Positions 10,539-19,600 of a DNA stretch of 64,000 bases are shown here, piece by piece. The DNA is from Salvia splendens (taxonomy: Eukaryota; Streptophyta; Magnoliopsida; Lamiales; Lamiaceae): contig NC_056048.1 of assembly GCF_004379255.2 (NCBI RefSeq), positions 992,001 to 1,056,000 of the forward strand. Reading direction: 5' to 3'. Numbering within the stretch: position 1 is the first letter of the stretch; each line of letters starts with the position of its first letter. Made by a program: the position numbers and the translations under genes. The notes under the pieces were generated by a model, which saw only the letters and a program-made list of their open reading frames with translations, searched no databases and was not told the origin of the DNA.

Positions 10539-10939
10539 TGTTAAGGACTTAATCCCTAACGATCCGATAAAACGGACAATAACGAGATAAAGATAATCCG
10601 GCGCCCGTGAGGGTCGGCGGAGATAAAGATCTGGGCGGCTGTGCGCGGGTTCCAACCCGTCGGGCAACGGCTACAGATCAGATATACGTTCCGGCTGTGC
10701 GCGGAGACCTTCCGTCGGGCAGCAGGTAGCGTAGGGAATTATGGATTCAAAGCATAACTCGAGGCATTTGGCCAAAATAATATATTTGTTGATGGATGAT
10801 TAAATATGATAACAAGCTCTCCTATTTATAATACTAGAATACTACCCTAACTTATTGAATAAGAAAACTAAGATATGGAAAAGATTTGCTAAATCCCTAT
10901 AATATCTAAACTAAATAAATATAATATAGGTTCGTATCA
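10539..10939 (-). repeat. Right LTR of the nested element
   Basis: 401 bp, TG...CA, matching 8377-8777. It is followed in element sense by ACTGGTGCTTTCAT, the likely primer site. Confidence 0.92.
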
Positions 10940-11246
10940 CTTGGACTCACAATCGTTGGCTTGCAGCTCGTTTCAGACGAACTGCTTGTTTAAGCCGAAT
11001 TGTGGTCTTGTATCCTCTTTAGAAGCTTGGACTCACAATCGTTAGCTTGCAGCTCGTTTCAGACGAACTGCTTGTTTAAGCCGAATTGTGGTCTTGTATC
11101 CTCTTTAGAAGCTTGGACTCACAATCGTTAGCTTGCAGCTCGTTTCAGACGAACTGCTTGTTTAAGCCGAATTGTGGTCTTGTATCCTCTTTAGAAGCTT
11201 GGACTCACAATCGTTAGCTTATTGCAGTTCGTTTCAGACGAACTGA
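10940..11246. repeat. 86-bp tandem array, right part
   Basis: The continuation of the array at 8080-8376, again about 3.5 units. Later units carry a shared change (cgttagcttg instead of cgttggcttg), so subfamilies exist along the array. Confidence 0.9.
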
Positions 11247-11655
11247 CATCTCTTCGGTACGGAGGAGATGGAGTTCTCCTGTGGTTCCGGTACCGAGGAG
11301 GAACAGGAACATGTCGGGGTTGAGGATTCTTCTTCCTGGAAGACACGGCACTACTGCGGTAGTGACTTTCATGTCTGGATGAGGAAGGAGAATCCACCGT
11401 TGTCTTCTCCGGCTGTTGGCTCTTCTGCAGGAAGGTTAAGAACTCCTCCTGCTTCTCGGCCAAGAACAGCTTGACAGCTTCATTTAAATCGGGCTGCTGG
11501 GAAGACTCGGTGTGATCTGGTATGCATTTTTTTGGTAGAAGAGGATCAAAAACTCGCTTTATCACAAATTTGGTTCTCTGTTTCCCACAGACGGCGCCAG
11601 TGATGAATCCGCGAATTTCTGATGTTTGTGAATGCTGGTAGAGAATAAAGATCAC
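11191..11655 (-). CDS. Short gag-like or unknown ORF of the outer LTR element
   Basis: An open frame of 154 codons whose first ATG lies in the LTR and which reads through the primer-binding region. The likely element-specific part starts near residue 30 (KFVIKRVFDPLLPKKC). It includes a short acidic helix-like stretch (DLNEAVKLFLAEKQEEFLTF) and a Ser/Arg/Pro-rich C-terminus (SSSRHESHYRSS, VPVPPRYRNHRRTPSPPYRR), which would suit RNA binding. No zinc knuckle and no classical retroviral gag core are visible. Function as a packaging protein is a guess. It ends inside the 86-bp repeat region. Confidence 0.45.
   Translation of the reverse strand: MIFILYQHSQTSEIRGFITGAVCGKQRTKFVIKRVFDPLLPKKCIPDHTESSQQPDLNEAVKLFLAEKQEEFLTFLQKSQQPEKTTVDSPSSSRHESHYRSSAVSSRKKNPQPRHVPVPPRYRNHRRTPSPPYRRDVSSSETNCNKLTIVSPSF
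11583..11600 (-). other. Primer-binding-site-like sequence of the outer LTR element
   Basis: Minus-strand TGGCGCCGTCTGTGGGAA directly follows the LTR end, with one spacer base. The same 17-base core follows the LTR of the Copia element at 41913. The primer tRNA is not assigned. Confidence 0.75.
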
Positions 11656-12280
11656 GACACAAAGGATTTACGTGGTTCGATTTACTGAGGTAAATCTACG
11701 TCCACGGGAAGAAAAGAGGGCAGAGTTGTATTGCTTGATCTGTTTTCTACAGCTTACAAATACAAACTTGCTATTTGATATTTTATCTCTAGAGAAAAAT
11801 GAGAGAATCCCCTAATCTATCTGATCTAAGTTCTATTTATACATTGAACTAAGATCGTGGCTTGCGTCACCACTAATGATGGTTGTGGATGTCGTGGAGG
11901 TCATGCGATCCTGCATGGGCCCACTATCCTGCATGAGTTAATGACTGCTTGACACCACTAAATAGATCGTGGGTGTAGTGGAGATCGTGGAGGTTCTGAC
12001 ATGAGTTGACTACCTCCCAGTTCGGTCAAATACTGAGACCGAACTGCTGAACTATTGCCGAGCAGCTTTTGCCGATCTGAGAGTAAAGCTTGATTGGTCG
12101 GCTTTTACCGAGCTGTAGGCTGGGACCGAACTCTTTGGTAATGCCGAACTGATTGGTTGGCTTTTACCGAGCTGTAGGCTGGGGCCGAACTCTTTGGTAA
12201 TGCCGATCTGATACTCTTCCTTGGGCTTTGGGCTGATGGGCCGTCACTGCTGTCGGGCTTGTTTAGTCCGTACTCCATCA
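11601..12280 (-). repeat. Right LTR (5' LTR in element sense)
   Basis: 680 bp, TG...CA, seemingly identical to 6739-7418. It is followed in element sense by the primer-binding-like sequence at about 11583-11600. Confidence 0.93.
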
Positions 12281-12285
12281 TAAAG

Positions 12286-13416
12286 GAAATGCACTAAAAT
12301 TGCATTGTGTGAAATTGTGCTGCTTTTATTCATCTGTGATATTTGGATTTTTAGAGTATGTAAAGAGAGAGAGAATCGAGAGATAGATTTGGAGTAGCAT
12401 CACTGTCATGTTGAGAACGACGAGATACAGCTTTTGTGGTATTTGTGGCCACTCTTTTTTAGTCGAAAATATCTTAAATTTTGGCTCAAATTTGTTATTT
12501 TTGCTGAATTTTGAATTTAATCTTAATAATTTAGGTCGTTATGTGAATTTGTTATGATTGGGCCGGTATTAAAAATAATGTGACCAAATTTAAGCTTACG
12601 TGGTAGTCTAGTGGCATTATATAAACATGACATTTTTTTTCCGGTCCTATAAGAATATAGTATATTTTTTAATTTTAGAAAATTTTTTTCTTATTTGAGG
12701 GATGAGTCCTTCTCCTCTAGTAATATTTTAATTTTTTTTCTTTACCTCCATCTTATTTTGCTCGACATAATTACAATAAAATAAAATAAAAGAACCGAAA
12801 ACTTGTGAGCTTATGTGTAGTCTTGGAGGCCGCTTTGTGGCGCGACGTTTCATCGCAATGGACGGCCCAGGTAGTTGGGCCAGGTTACGTTCTCTTGGCT
12901 TGGTTGTCTTGTTTTATTAGACCTGCTCGGGCTTGTTCATAACATAATCTCAAAAAATAACTTTGTTTTTAATATACCAAATAGATGATATGATGTAGAA
13001 TATGAAAATTCAGAAACTTCTTATTGTAATAGGAGTTCTTAATAAAAGGAGTATACAAACTCCAACTACAATATAAACCACATCGTCGGCTCTTTGGGTA
13101 TAGAGAGAGTATATTCCATCGTTCGCAACAATAATATCATAGATCATATAAGATTTTGAGGCAGAAGATAAATTATGGTCGGTGCTAGCTCATTTAGTTA
13201 GTGCTAGTTTCTCTTATGATATTGGTTTTCTATCGGTTAGTTGATTCTTCCCTTTTGAATGATTCCAACTACCCAAAAAGTACGTTAAAACAAACAAGAT
13301 AAGCATAAATTGAAAACAATGGGAATTAGTGAGTGATCCAAAACAAATGCTTTTTCCATAGTTCTATTTTGAGTTTCGTTAATTATATAAAAATATTGCC
13401 ACTTTTTGTGGTGGGG
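12286..13416. other. Displaced upstream region of the TCP gene, then spacer
   Basis: This sequence was contiguous with position 6733 before the LTR element inserted. On the minus strand at about 12350-12400 it has a CT-rich stretch (TCTCTCGATTCTCTCTCTCT) typical of plant 5' leaders, so it may hold the original TCP promoter and leader. I see no gene in 12700-13416. Confidence 0.45.
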
Positions 13417-13927
13417 TGATACGGTTCCACAACCGCCACCAACGACACCAGCTGAGCAGCGAGAAGGAGAGAGGAAGTCGCTGATCGAAGGGCGAGAGGC
13501 AGCGAGGCCAACTTCGATCGCGACGTCAAAGCCGTAAAGGAATGTGAGACCACCGAACAAGCTCGACGAGTTCGTGTCCAAGTAGAAGACTAGATAGCAA
13601 GTTATTTTAATGTTTTTATTTATTTAGTTGGATATTAATATTTTATTATTTTATTTTGGGTTTTCTTTGTTGGTTCTTTCCCGAGATGTTTTGGGGATCG
13701 AACCAACCCTAGGGTCCCTAGAATATAAATAGGGCTATATTGTTCATAAACACATTATGAATGAAAATATTATTTTGCCTACAAACCCTAGATCTTGTGC
13801 TGCCCGACGGAACGGACTTCCGCGCACAGCCAAATCTTCCCTCCGCAGATCCTACGATTGGACGCCGGAGAGGATAACGATCGCCGAAGGTAGTCGTCGA
13901 TCATAGTTAAGGGAAAAGCTCTTAACA
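13417..13927 (+). repeat. 5' LTR of the chromovirus
   Basis: 511 bp, TG...CA. It contains a TATA-like AATATAAATAGGG at about 13720-13735, a probable promoter for the element. Confidence 0.92.
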
Positions 13928-14298
13928 TCTGGTGCTTTCATCTGTGTACTCATGAAACGTTACAACAACAACACCGGCAAGGCGACGTGGGGAGCGCCAC
14001 GTCCGGATAATTTCCCAGCAAACCGCTTTGGGGGTCGTATACGAGAAATTTCAGAATTTGGGTCTTAATGCTGACCTTTCGAAATGAGGGATTAATTACG
14101 CTGACCTTTCGAAATGAGGGATTAATTACGCTGACCTTTCGAAATATGGGTTCGAGGCATGCAAATTTTTCGGAATAAAGGTTTTTCACCTTTTATATTT
14201 ATTCTCTTCTTTTTTCTTATTAATTTACTTTCAATAATTATAAATTATCTAAACTACCCTTTAACCCAATTTCTCAAAAATTTCATTCTACTCTAAAT

Positions 14299-14378
14299 GA
14301 TTTGCGCTCCATTCTAAAAACTCAATCTTCTCTCTCAAATTCTCACATTTACGCGCCTCCGCCTCCGCCTCCACCCTC
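14299..14378 (+). repeat. Direct repeat bounding the BAHD fragment, left copy
   Basis: About 80 bp starting gatttgcgctccattctaaa, recurring in the same orientation at 15048-15133. Together the copies bracket the captured gene piece. The left copy is the inner end of the MULE inverted repeat. Confidence 0.88.
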
Positions 14379-15044
14379 TACTTTGCCGCCATCTCTTCCC
14401 GGCGCCTCTTCACCGTCTTTGCCTCCACCCTTCGCCACCTTCGCTTCCTTTTTGTTCATTTTGTTTGCGATCTCGTCTCCAATTAACTCGACGGCAGCCA
14501 GGAATCTGTCGCCTCCTCTCAACTCCGCGTGCGTCGATTCCACCAAGCCCATGCCCACGCAGTTTCCGAAGTAGGCGGCGGGGACTGGCAGATCCGTCCG
14601 CGATCGCCCGTCCATCGCGAAGGCAAAGTACTTCGGCTCATCGGCGGCGACTTCCTCGTCGGATTCCGCCATGGATCTGGCTAAGCCGCTCCAAACGTAG
14701 GCGGTCGTGATCGTGAACGAGGATAAGTGCGTCACGTGCGGTTTCTTCGCCTGAGCGAAATCCCTAAGTTTCTGGATGTCGCGCTTCTGTAGAATAAACG
14801 TCGATCGGACGTTGTTTAAGGGGAATTCCAGCGGCCGCGTCTCAATTTTGAAACTCTTCAATTGATTCCAGAGGTGATTCAGCAATCCGGATGGATCGCT
14901 CACCACGAATCGGTCGTAGAGCGGAAGCGAATCGGATGAAGACAGTAATTCATCGTCGCTCCCGAATTTAGCAGCGGCGCACCACGCTTTGATGAACCTC
15001 ACGATCGAGCTTGCATCTCCGACGATGTGGTGGGAGTAGAGCAT
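14349..15044 (-). pseudogene. Captured BAHD acyltransferase fragment inside the Pack-MULE
   Basis: About 205 residues match the middle of a BAHD acyltransferase, an enzyme family that moves acyl groups from CoA thioesters to alcohols or amines. The fragment begins with the catalytic HHIVGDASS (HxxxD motif) and runs through SSFTITTAYVWSGLARSM and YFGNCVGMGLVESTHAEL. It lacks the N-terminal third and the C-terminal DFGWG motif, so it cannot be a working enzyme. The frame has stayed open and ends in a Gly-rich tail encoded by MULE sequence. It is antisense to the host chromovirus. The best guess within BAHD is the anthocyanin/flavonoid malonyltransferase-like group, with modest confidence. Confidence 0.85.
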
Positions 15045-15047
15045 ATT

Positions 15048-15133
15048 GATTTGCGCTCCATTCTAAAAACTCAATCTTTTCTCTCAAATTCTCACATTTA
15101 CGCGCCTCCGTCTCCACCTCCACCTCCACCCTC
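15048..15133 (+). repeat. Direct repeat bounding the BAHD fragment, right copy
   Basis: Second copy of the sequence at 14299-14378, with a few substitutions and a longer (cctcca)n stretch. Confidence 0.88.
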
Positions 15134-16685
15134 CACATATAAATTTTTTATAGATTAACTAAATGAGGTTAAAGTGGGAGAAACAATCATAAACAAAAAT
15201 GCGAAAATGAGGTTAAATATAATTAAAGTATCAAATTTAATAATCACTGAATTCCTAATCGTGAAGCATTTTTCAAAAATTCAAAAGCGAAAATAATTTG
15301 TGGTGTGAGAATATGAGAGAGCATATTGATTTTTAGGACATTTGGAGGGAGTAGAATGAAATTTTTGAGAAATTGGGTTAAGGGTAATTTAGACAATTTA
15401 TAATTATTGGAATGGAAATAATAAGAAAAATGAAGAGAATAAATATAAAAAGGTGAAAACATTCCGAAAAATTCGCATGCCTCTGACCCATATTTCGAAT
15501 GGTCAGCGTAATTAATCCCTCATTTCGAAAGGTCAGCGTATTAAGACCCAAATTCCGAAATTTTTCGTCGTATACCCACCGGAGGCCGCCGCGAAGGTGG
15601 CGGATATTACCGCTCGTCGATGGATGAGGGTGAGTTCGAGAGTCGCCCAGTGGACGACGCTCACCAGACCGATCACTTGAATAACAAACTCGGTCGATTA
15701 TTAGAGAAATTTGACAAATTTAACGCGTGGAAGGACGAAACTGATCGCAAATTTGAGACACTCGAACCGATCCTTGCGTGTGAAGGAGAACCTCCATCGG
15801 GGTTTGAGGACGGGGACGAAGAAGGTGTTCGGCGGAGAATGGCATGGGATAGAGGGTATAATGCCCGAAACCTTAATTTTGGTTTCCGCCAAGGTTCGTC
15901 AAGGGAGTACGACCGTCGTGAAGTCAAGGGCCGCGCAGGGTCTTGCTGGGATCCGCCGTGAAACTCACAGCCCCGCAATCGATTCAATGGGTACGAACAG
16001 TCTTTCGACCGACCGACTTCGTGTTGGGACCCTCCCCAACGGTTTCGGTCAGATGTTTCGGGATACGACAAGCCTCAACATGTAAAGATGCAGGCTCCGC
16101 ATTTTAACGGTTCCGACCTGACAAATTGGATATCCAGAGTCAATACTATTTTGATCACTTGATGATGCCAGATGCCCATCGCCTGTACTACGCCGTAATG
16201 TTATTTGATCCACCGGCGTCAGAATGGGTATTCAACTATTGTGCGAATAACGAGTTCGTCACGTGGCATGAATTTTTGGAGGACGTTAGACGTCGCTTTG
16301 ATAGATAGAGCTTTAAAAATTATTTTGGTTTGATTGCCAAGTTGACGCAAACCGAAACGGTTGAGGAATATCATAACACGTTCGAAAAGTACCTCAATCG
16401 TGTCAAAGGAATTCCAGAATCGGAGTTATTTACGTTGTTCGTCGTTGGCCTTAAACCGGATATGCAAGAACGCCTACAGTTGCATCGACCGTCATCCCTG
16501 GCAGAGACGATGGCAGTGGCTTTGGAATTGGCAGATTCCCAGGTGGACCGGGGACAACAGCTTCAGTCAGCACACAACCCGCGTCGCTCATGGCAGAACA
16601 GTGACAATCGGGTTTCCCGCCGGCCACACAGATCGTTCAACCCACGCCGGGGTCGACCCAACCGCAGAACACGCCAAGACGCCCA

Positions 16686-19600
16686 ATGGAGCAGCAGCGC
16701 AGGCCTCTAATTAGAGTGTCTCAGGCTGAGAAAACAGAACGTTCAAGGCAAGGCCTGTGTTACTATTGCCCGGATAAATGGGCGGTAGGCCATGTGTGTT
16801 TCACAAATGAGGTGGACTTGGAGGAGTTGGAAAGTTTCACAAATGAGGATCCAAAGAGAACAGAGGTTGCCCATATCCAGGCTCTCCACGGTGGTCAACG
16901 CTCACGACCCCTGCGAGTGGTTGGCTTGGTTCAGGATAGAGAGGTGAGCATCGGAAGCGACCGCAACTTTCTGCACCCGCGGATCGCCGAGGCTTTACAC
17001 CTCCCACTTTTACCAATTCGCCCGTTTAGAGTCCTCGTTGGCAACGGGGCGGTTCTACTTTGTACCCATGTCTCAAGACAGACGAAGCTGGTGATTCAGG
17101 GCACAGTTTTCATGGTAGACCTCCATATTTTGCCTGTTCATGGCCCATACATCATATTGAGAATGGATTGGATGGAATCTCTAGGAAAGGTTACTGCAGA
17201 CTTCGCAGGCAAAACGTTGGAATTCAAGCAGTGGGCAAGGCGATTGTTTTGAAAGGGATCCTTCCACCACCACGGCGAATTACTTTACAATCGTTGATCT
17301 CGCTGATACCGGCACGAGACACGCTGGAATTTTATGAAATTTTGTTCTTACAGCCGGATCAGCAGGCTTCAACATCAGCTATACCAGAGGAATTTCCAGC
17401 CAACTTACCACCAGGTGTGACAGCGACGCTGGAGCAGTTTCGCCCCGTGTTCAGCCTACCCTAGGGTATGTCGCCCAAAAGGCCATTTGACCACCGTGTG
17501 CACTTATTGCCAGGTACCAATCCCATGAACGTACGTCCCTACCGTTATCCTTATTTTGAGAAGAATGAGGTTGAACGGCAGGTCCGAGAAATGTTAGAAC
17601 ATTGGATCATTCAACAGAGCAACAGTCTATTCTCGTCGCCAGTACTCCTTATCCGCAAGAAGGATGGTATATTCCGTTTCTGTATTGATTACCGCGCACT
17701 AAAAAATGCAACTATCCCAGATAGGGCTGGCAATTTTTGATACGACATGATAACACGACACGGATCCGACCAAAATTAACACGACACGAACACGCACGTT
17801 TAGGATTTGGGTCATTATATGGTCGACCCAATATGAACCCGAAGATAACGAGTTGGGTCGGGTTTGGGTTATACGTTAAGAAAAATAATAATTGTTTTTT
17901 AATAATTAAAAAATTATTAAACTTTAATTTTAGTTATTTTTGTTGATTAAAAATATTATACTTTAATTTTAATTAATTAAAAAATATTATAATTTAATTT
18001 TAATTATATAAAAAGTACTATACTTTAATTTTATTAATTAAAAATATGAATTAATTTTTTATGATTTTTAAGAAATTATTATGCTTAGATTTTATTAAAA
18101 ATGAAAATTTTTAATTATTTAATTTATTATTTAGATTTAATACTACTATACTTTAATTTTATTATTTTGATTAAGAAAATAATTATTTTAATTTTGTAAT
18201 TTTTTATTTTATCGTGTAATATCATGTTTAAATCGTATAATAACATCATGTTTTAGTCGTTATCGTGTCGTGTCAAGCTAACTTACTATCATTAACAGAT
18301 AGTTGACTTTTTTTTGGATACACGATAACATGCACGAACCCGACACGAACCCATTGGGTTGGGACACGATAAGAACCCGATGATTTCGGGTTGGGTTGGG
18401 TTGGGACACGATTGGGTTGGGTCGATAATGGGTTGACACGATATCGACCCAACCCGCACGATTTGCAAGACATAATCCCAGATCACTTCCCTATCCCGAC
18501 GGCTGATGAACTTTTTGATGAGTTGGGAAAGACACGGGTTTTTACTAAACTGGATCTGCGCTCAGGCTATCATCAGATCAGGATGCACGACGAGGATATA
18601 TTCAAAATGGTTTTTCGCACACACGATGGACACTTTGAGTTCCTAGTAATGTCGTTCTGTCTAACAAATGCTCCGTCGACGTTCCAGGCTGCAATGAACG
18701 CAATTTTTCAGCCGATGCTTCGGCGGTTTGTCATTGTCTTCTTCGATGACATCTTGATTTATAGCCCGTCTGTCGAGGCTCATGGAGAGCATCTTGCGGA
18801 AGTATTAGGAGTTCTGCAGCAACACAGTTTTTTTGTGAAGCTATCTAAGTGCTCATTCTGCAGCGCAACGGTAGAATACTTGGGTCACTTAATCGGTGAG
18901 GGGTTGTTGAAGGCTGACCCAAACAAGATTGAGGCAATGACAGCATGGCCGAAGCTGAAAACAGTAAAGCAGCTGAGGGGGTTTCTTGGTTTAACGGGGT
19001 ATTACCGCCGTTTTATCGCACACTACGTGGATAGAACTCCTGAAAAGGATGCCTTCGATTGGTCATCTGAAGCGGATTCGAGCTTTCAGGATTTAAAAAC
19101 AACCATGACAACTGCTCCGGTCCTCCGCCTCCCTAATTTCGAACGACCATTCTGCATCGAGAGTGACGCCTCGGATGTGGGCATCGGCGCGGTTTTATTA
19201 CAAGACAATCATCCGATCGCTTATTTCAGTAAAAAGTTGGGCCCTCGTCGCCGTGTCGCATCCACATATCACAAGGAGTTGTATGCAGTCGTGGAAGTAG
19301 TTCAGAAGTGGCGCCAGTACCTTTTGGGCCGCGAATTTGTTATTAGGAGCCTAAAGGAATTACTCCAACAGGTGGTCCAGACGCCGGATCAACAGTTGTA
19401 CGTCCGGAAACTCATGGGGTACAAATTCTCTATCGAGTATAAGAAGGGCTCTTCTAATAAATCGGCTGATGCGTTTCCCGGTCGCTAGGAGCCGCCGCGC
19501 GACGACCTTCGAGAGGCCGACGAGTCTGATTCGTAGAGGCCAGAGCACCTCTGTGCTCTTTTGGTGGCGGTCGCGCGCCCTGTTCCCCATTTAATTGAGT

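Larger units (their letters stand above)
8377..10939 (-). mobile_element. Nested non-autonomous LTR element with a single gag-like ORF
   Basis: Direct 401-bp LTRs (8377-8777 and 10539-10939) that look identical enclose 1761 bp. Orientation is minus: the primer-binding-like TGGTGCTTTCATCGTGAGCT follows the right LTR, and the purine tract CGTGGGGGAGT abuts the left LTR. The only large frame is gag-like. The LTR shares blocks with the chromovirus at 13417-21548 (TGATACG start, CTGCCCGACGGAA, CGCGCACAGCC, CTTAACA end), and so does the primer site. It is probably mobilised by that lineage. No target-site duplication is seen: the flanks AGAAG and CTTGG rejoin to the uninterrupted 86-bp unit. Confidence 0.88.
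6739..12280 (-). mobile_element. Young non-autonomous LTR retrotransposon inserted upstream of the TCP gene
   Basis: Two 680-bp direct repeats beginning TG and ending CA bound the element (6739-7418 and 11601-12280), with a 5-bp target duplication TAAAG at 6734-6738 and 12281-12285. Orientation is minus: a primer-binding-like sequence CTGGCGCCGTCTGTGGGAAA follows the right LTR, and the purine tract TCGGGGGGGGTAG abuts the left LTR. Without the nested 2.56-kb element the unit is about 2.98 kb. It has a short basic/Pro/Ser-rich frame, a 39-bp repeat array and an 86-bp repeat array, and no protease, reverse transcriptase or integrase, so it needs proteins from elsewhere. By eye the LTRs look identical, implying recent insertion. 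It lies in the same orientation as the TCP gene, so its left LTR could supply a promoter. Confidence 0.92.
14043..15566. mobile_element. Pack-MULE (Mutator-like element) inserted in chromovirus gag
   Basis: Ends are inverted repeats: GAGAAATTTCAGAATTTGGG on the left and, on the opposite strand, GAAAAATTTCGGAATTTGGG on the right. Similarity continues inward for more than 250 bp (about 14043-14370 and 15270-15566). A perfect 9-bp target duplication GTCGTATAC flanks it (14034-14042 and 15567-15575), the Mutator signature. The left arm carries two and a half copies of a 30-bp unit (gctgacctttcgaaatgagg and following), one unit more than the right arm. There is no transposase. The cargo is a BAHD acyltransferase fragment on the minus strand. 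Confidence 0.92.
13952..16710 (+). pseudogene. Chromovirus gag, interrupted by a MULE and by stops
   Basis: Gag starts at the ATG at 13952, 24 bp after the LTR. It is interrupted at 14043-15566 by the MULE, and the frame resumes correctly if one copy of the 9-bp duplication is removed. A coiled segment (LGRLLEKFDKFNAWKDETDR) comes first. After a stop near 15961 the retrotransposon gag core follows (NGSDLTNWISRV, ASEWVFNYCANNEFVTWHEF, then VEEYHNTFEKYLNRVKGIPE). There is a frameshift near 16130 and a stop near 16306. The product would form the particle shell. In its present state it cannot give full-length gag. Confidence 0.88.

Noticed and set aside
13285..13581. Minus-strand open frame starting MDTNSSSLFGG, repeated at 20878-21177
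   Set aside because: Both copies lie across the two chromovirus LTRs, so they are one antisense frame of repeated DNA, not a gene pair.
16070..16110. Start codons inside gag as separate genes
   Set aside because: They are fragments of one interrupted gag gene, as shown by continuous homology.
18721..18780. FFDD instead of YxDD in the chromovirus RT as an inactivating change
   Set aside because: FFDD or FVDD is normal in plant Gypsy reverse transcriptases.
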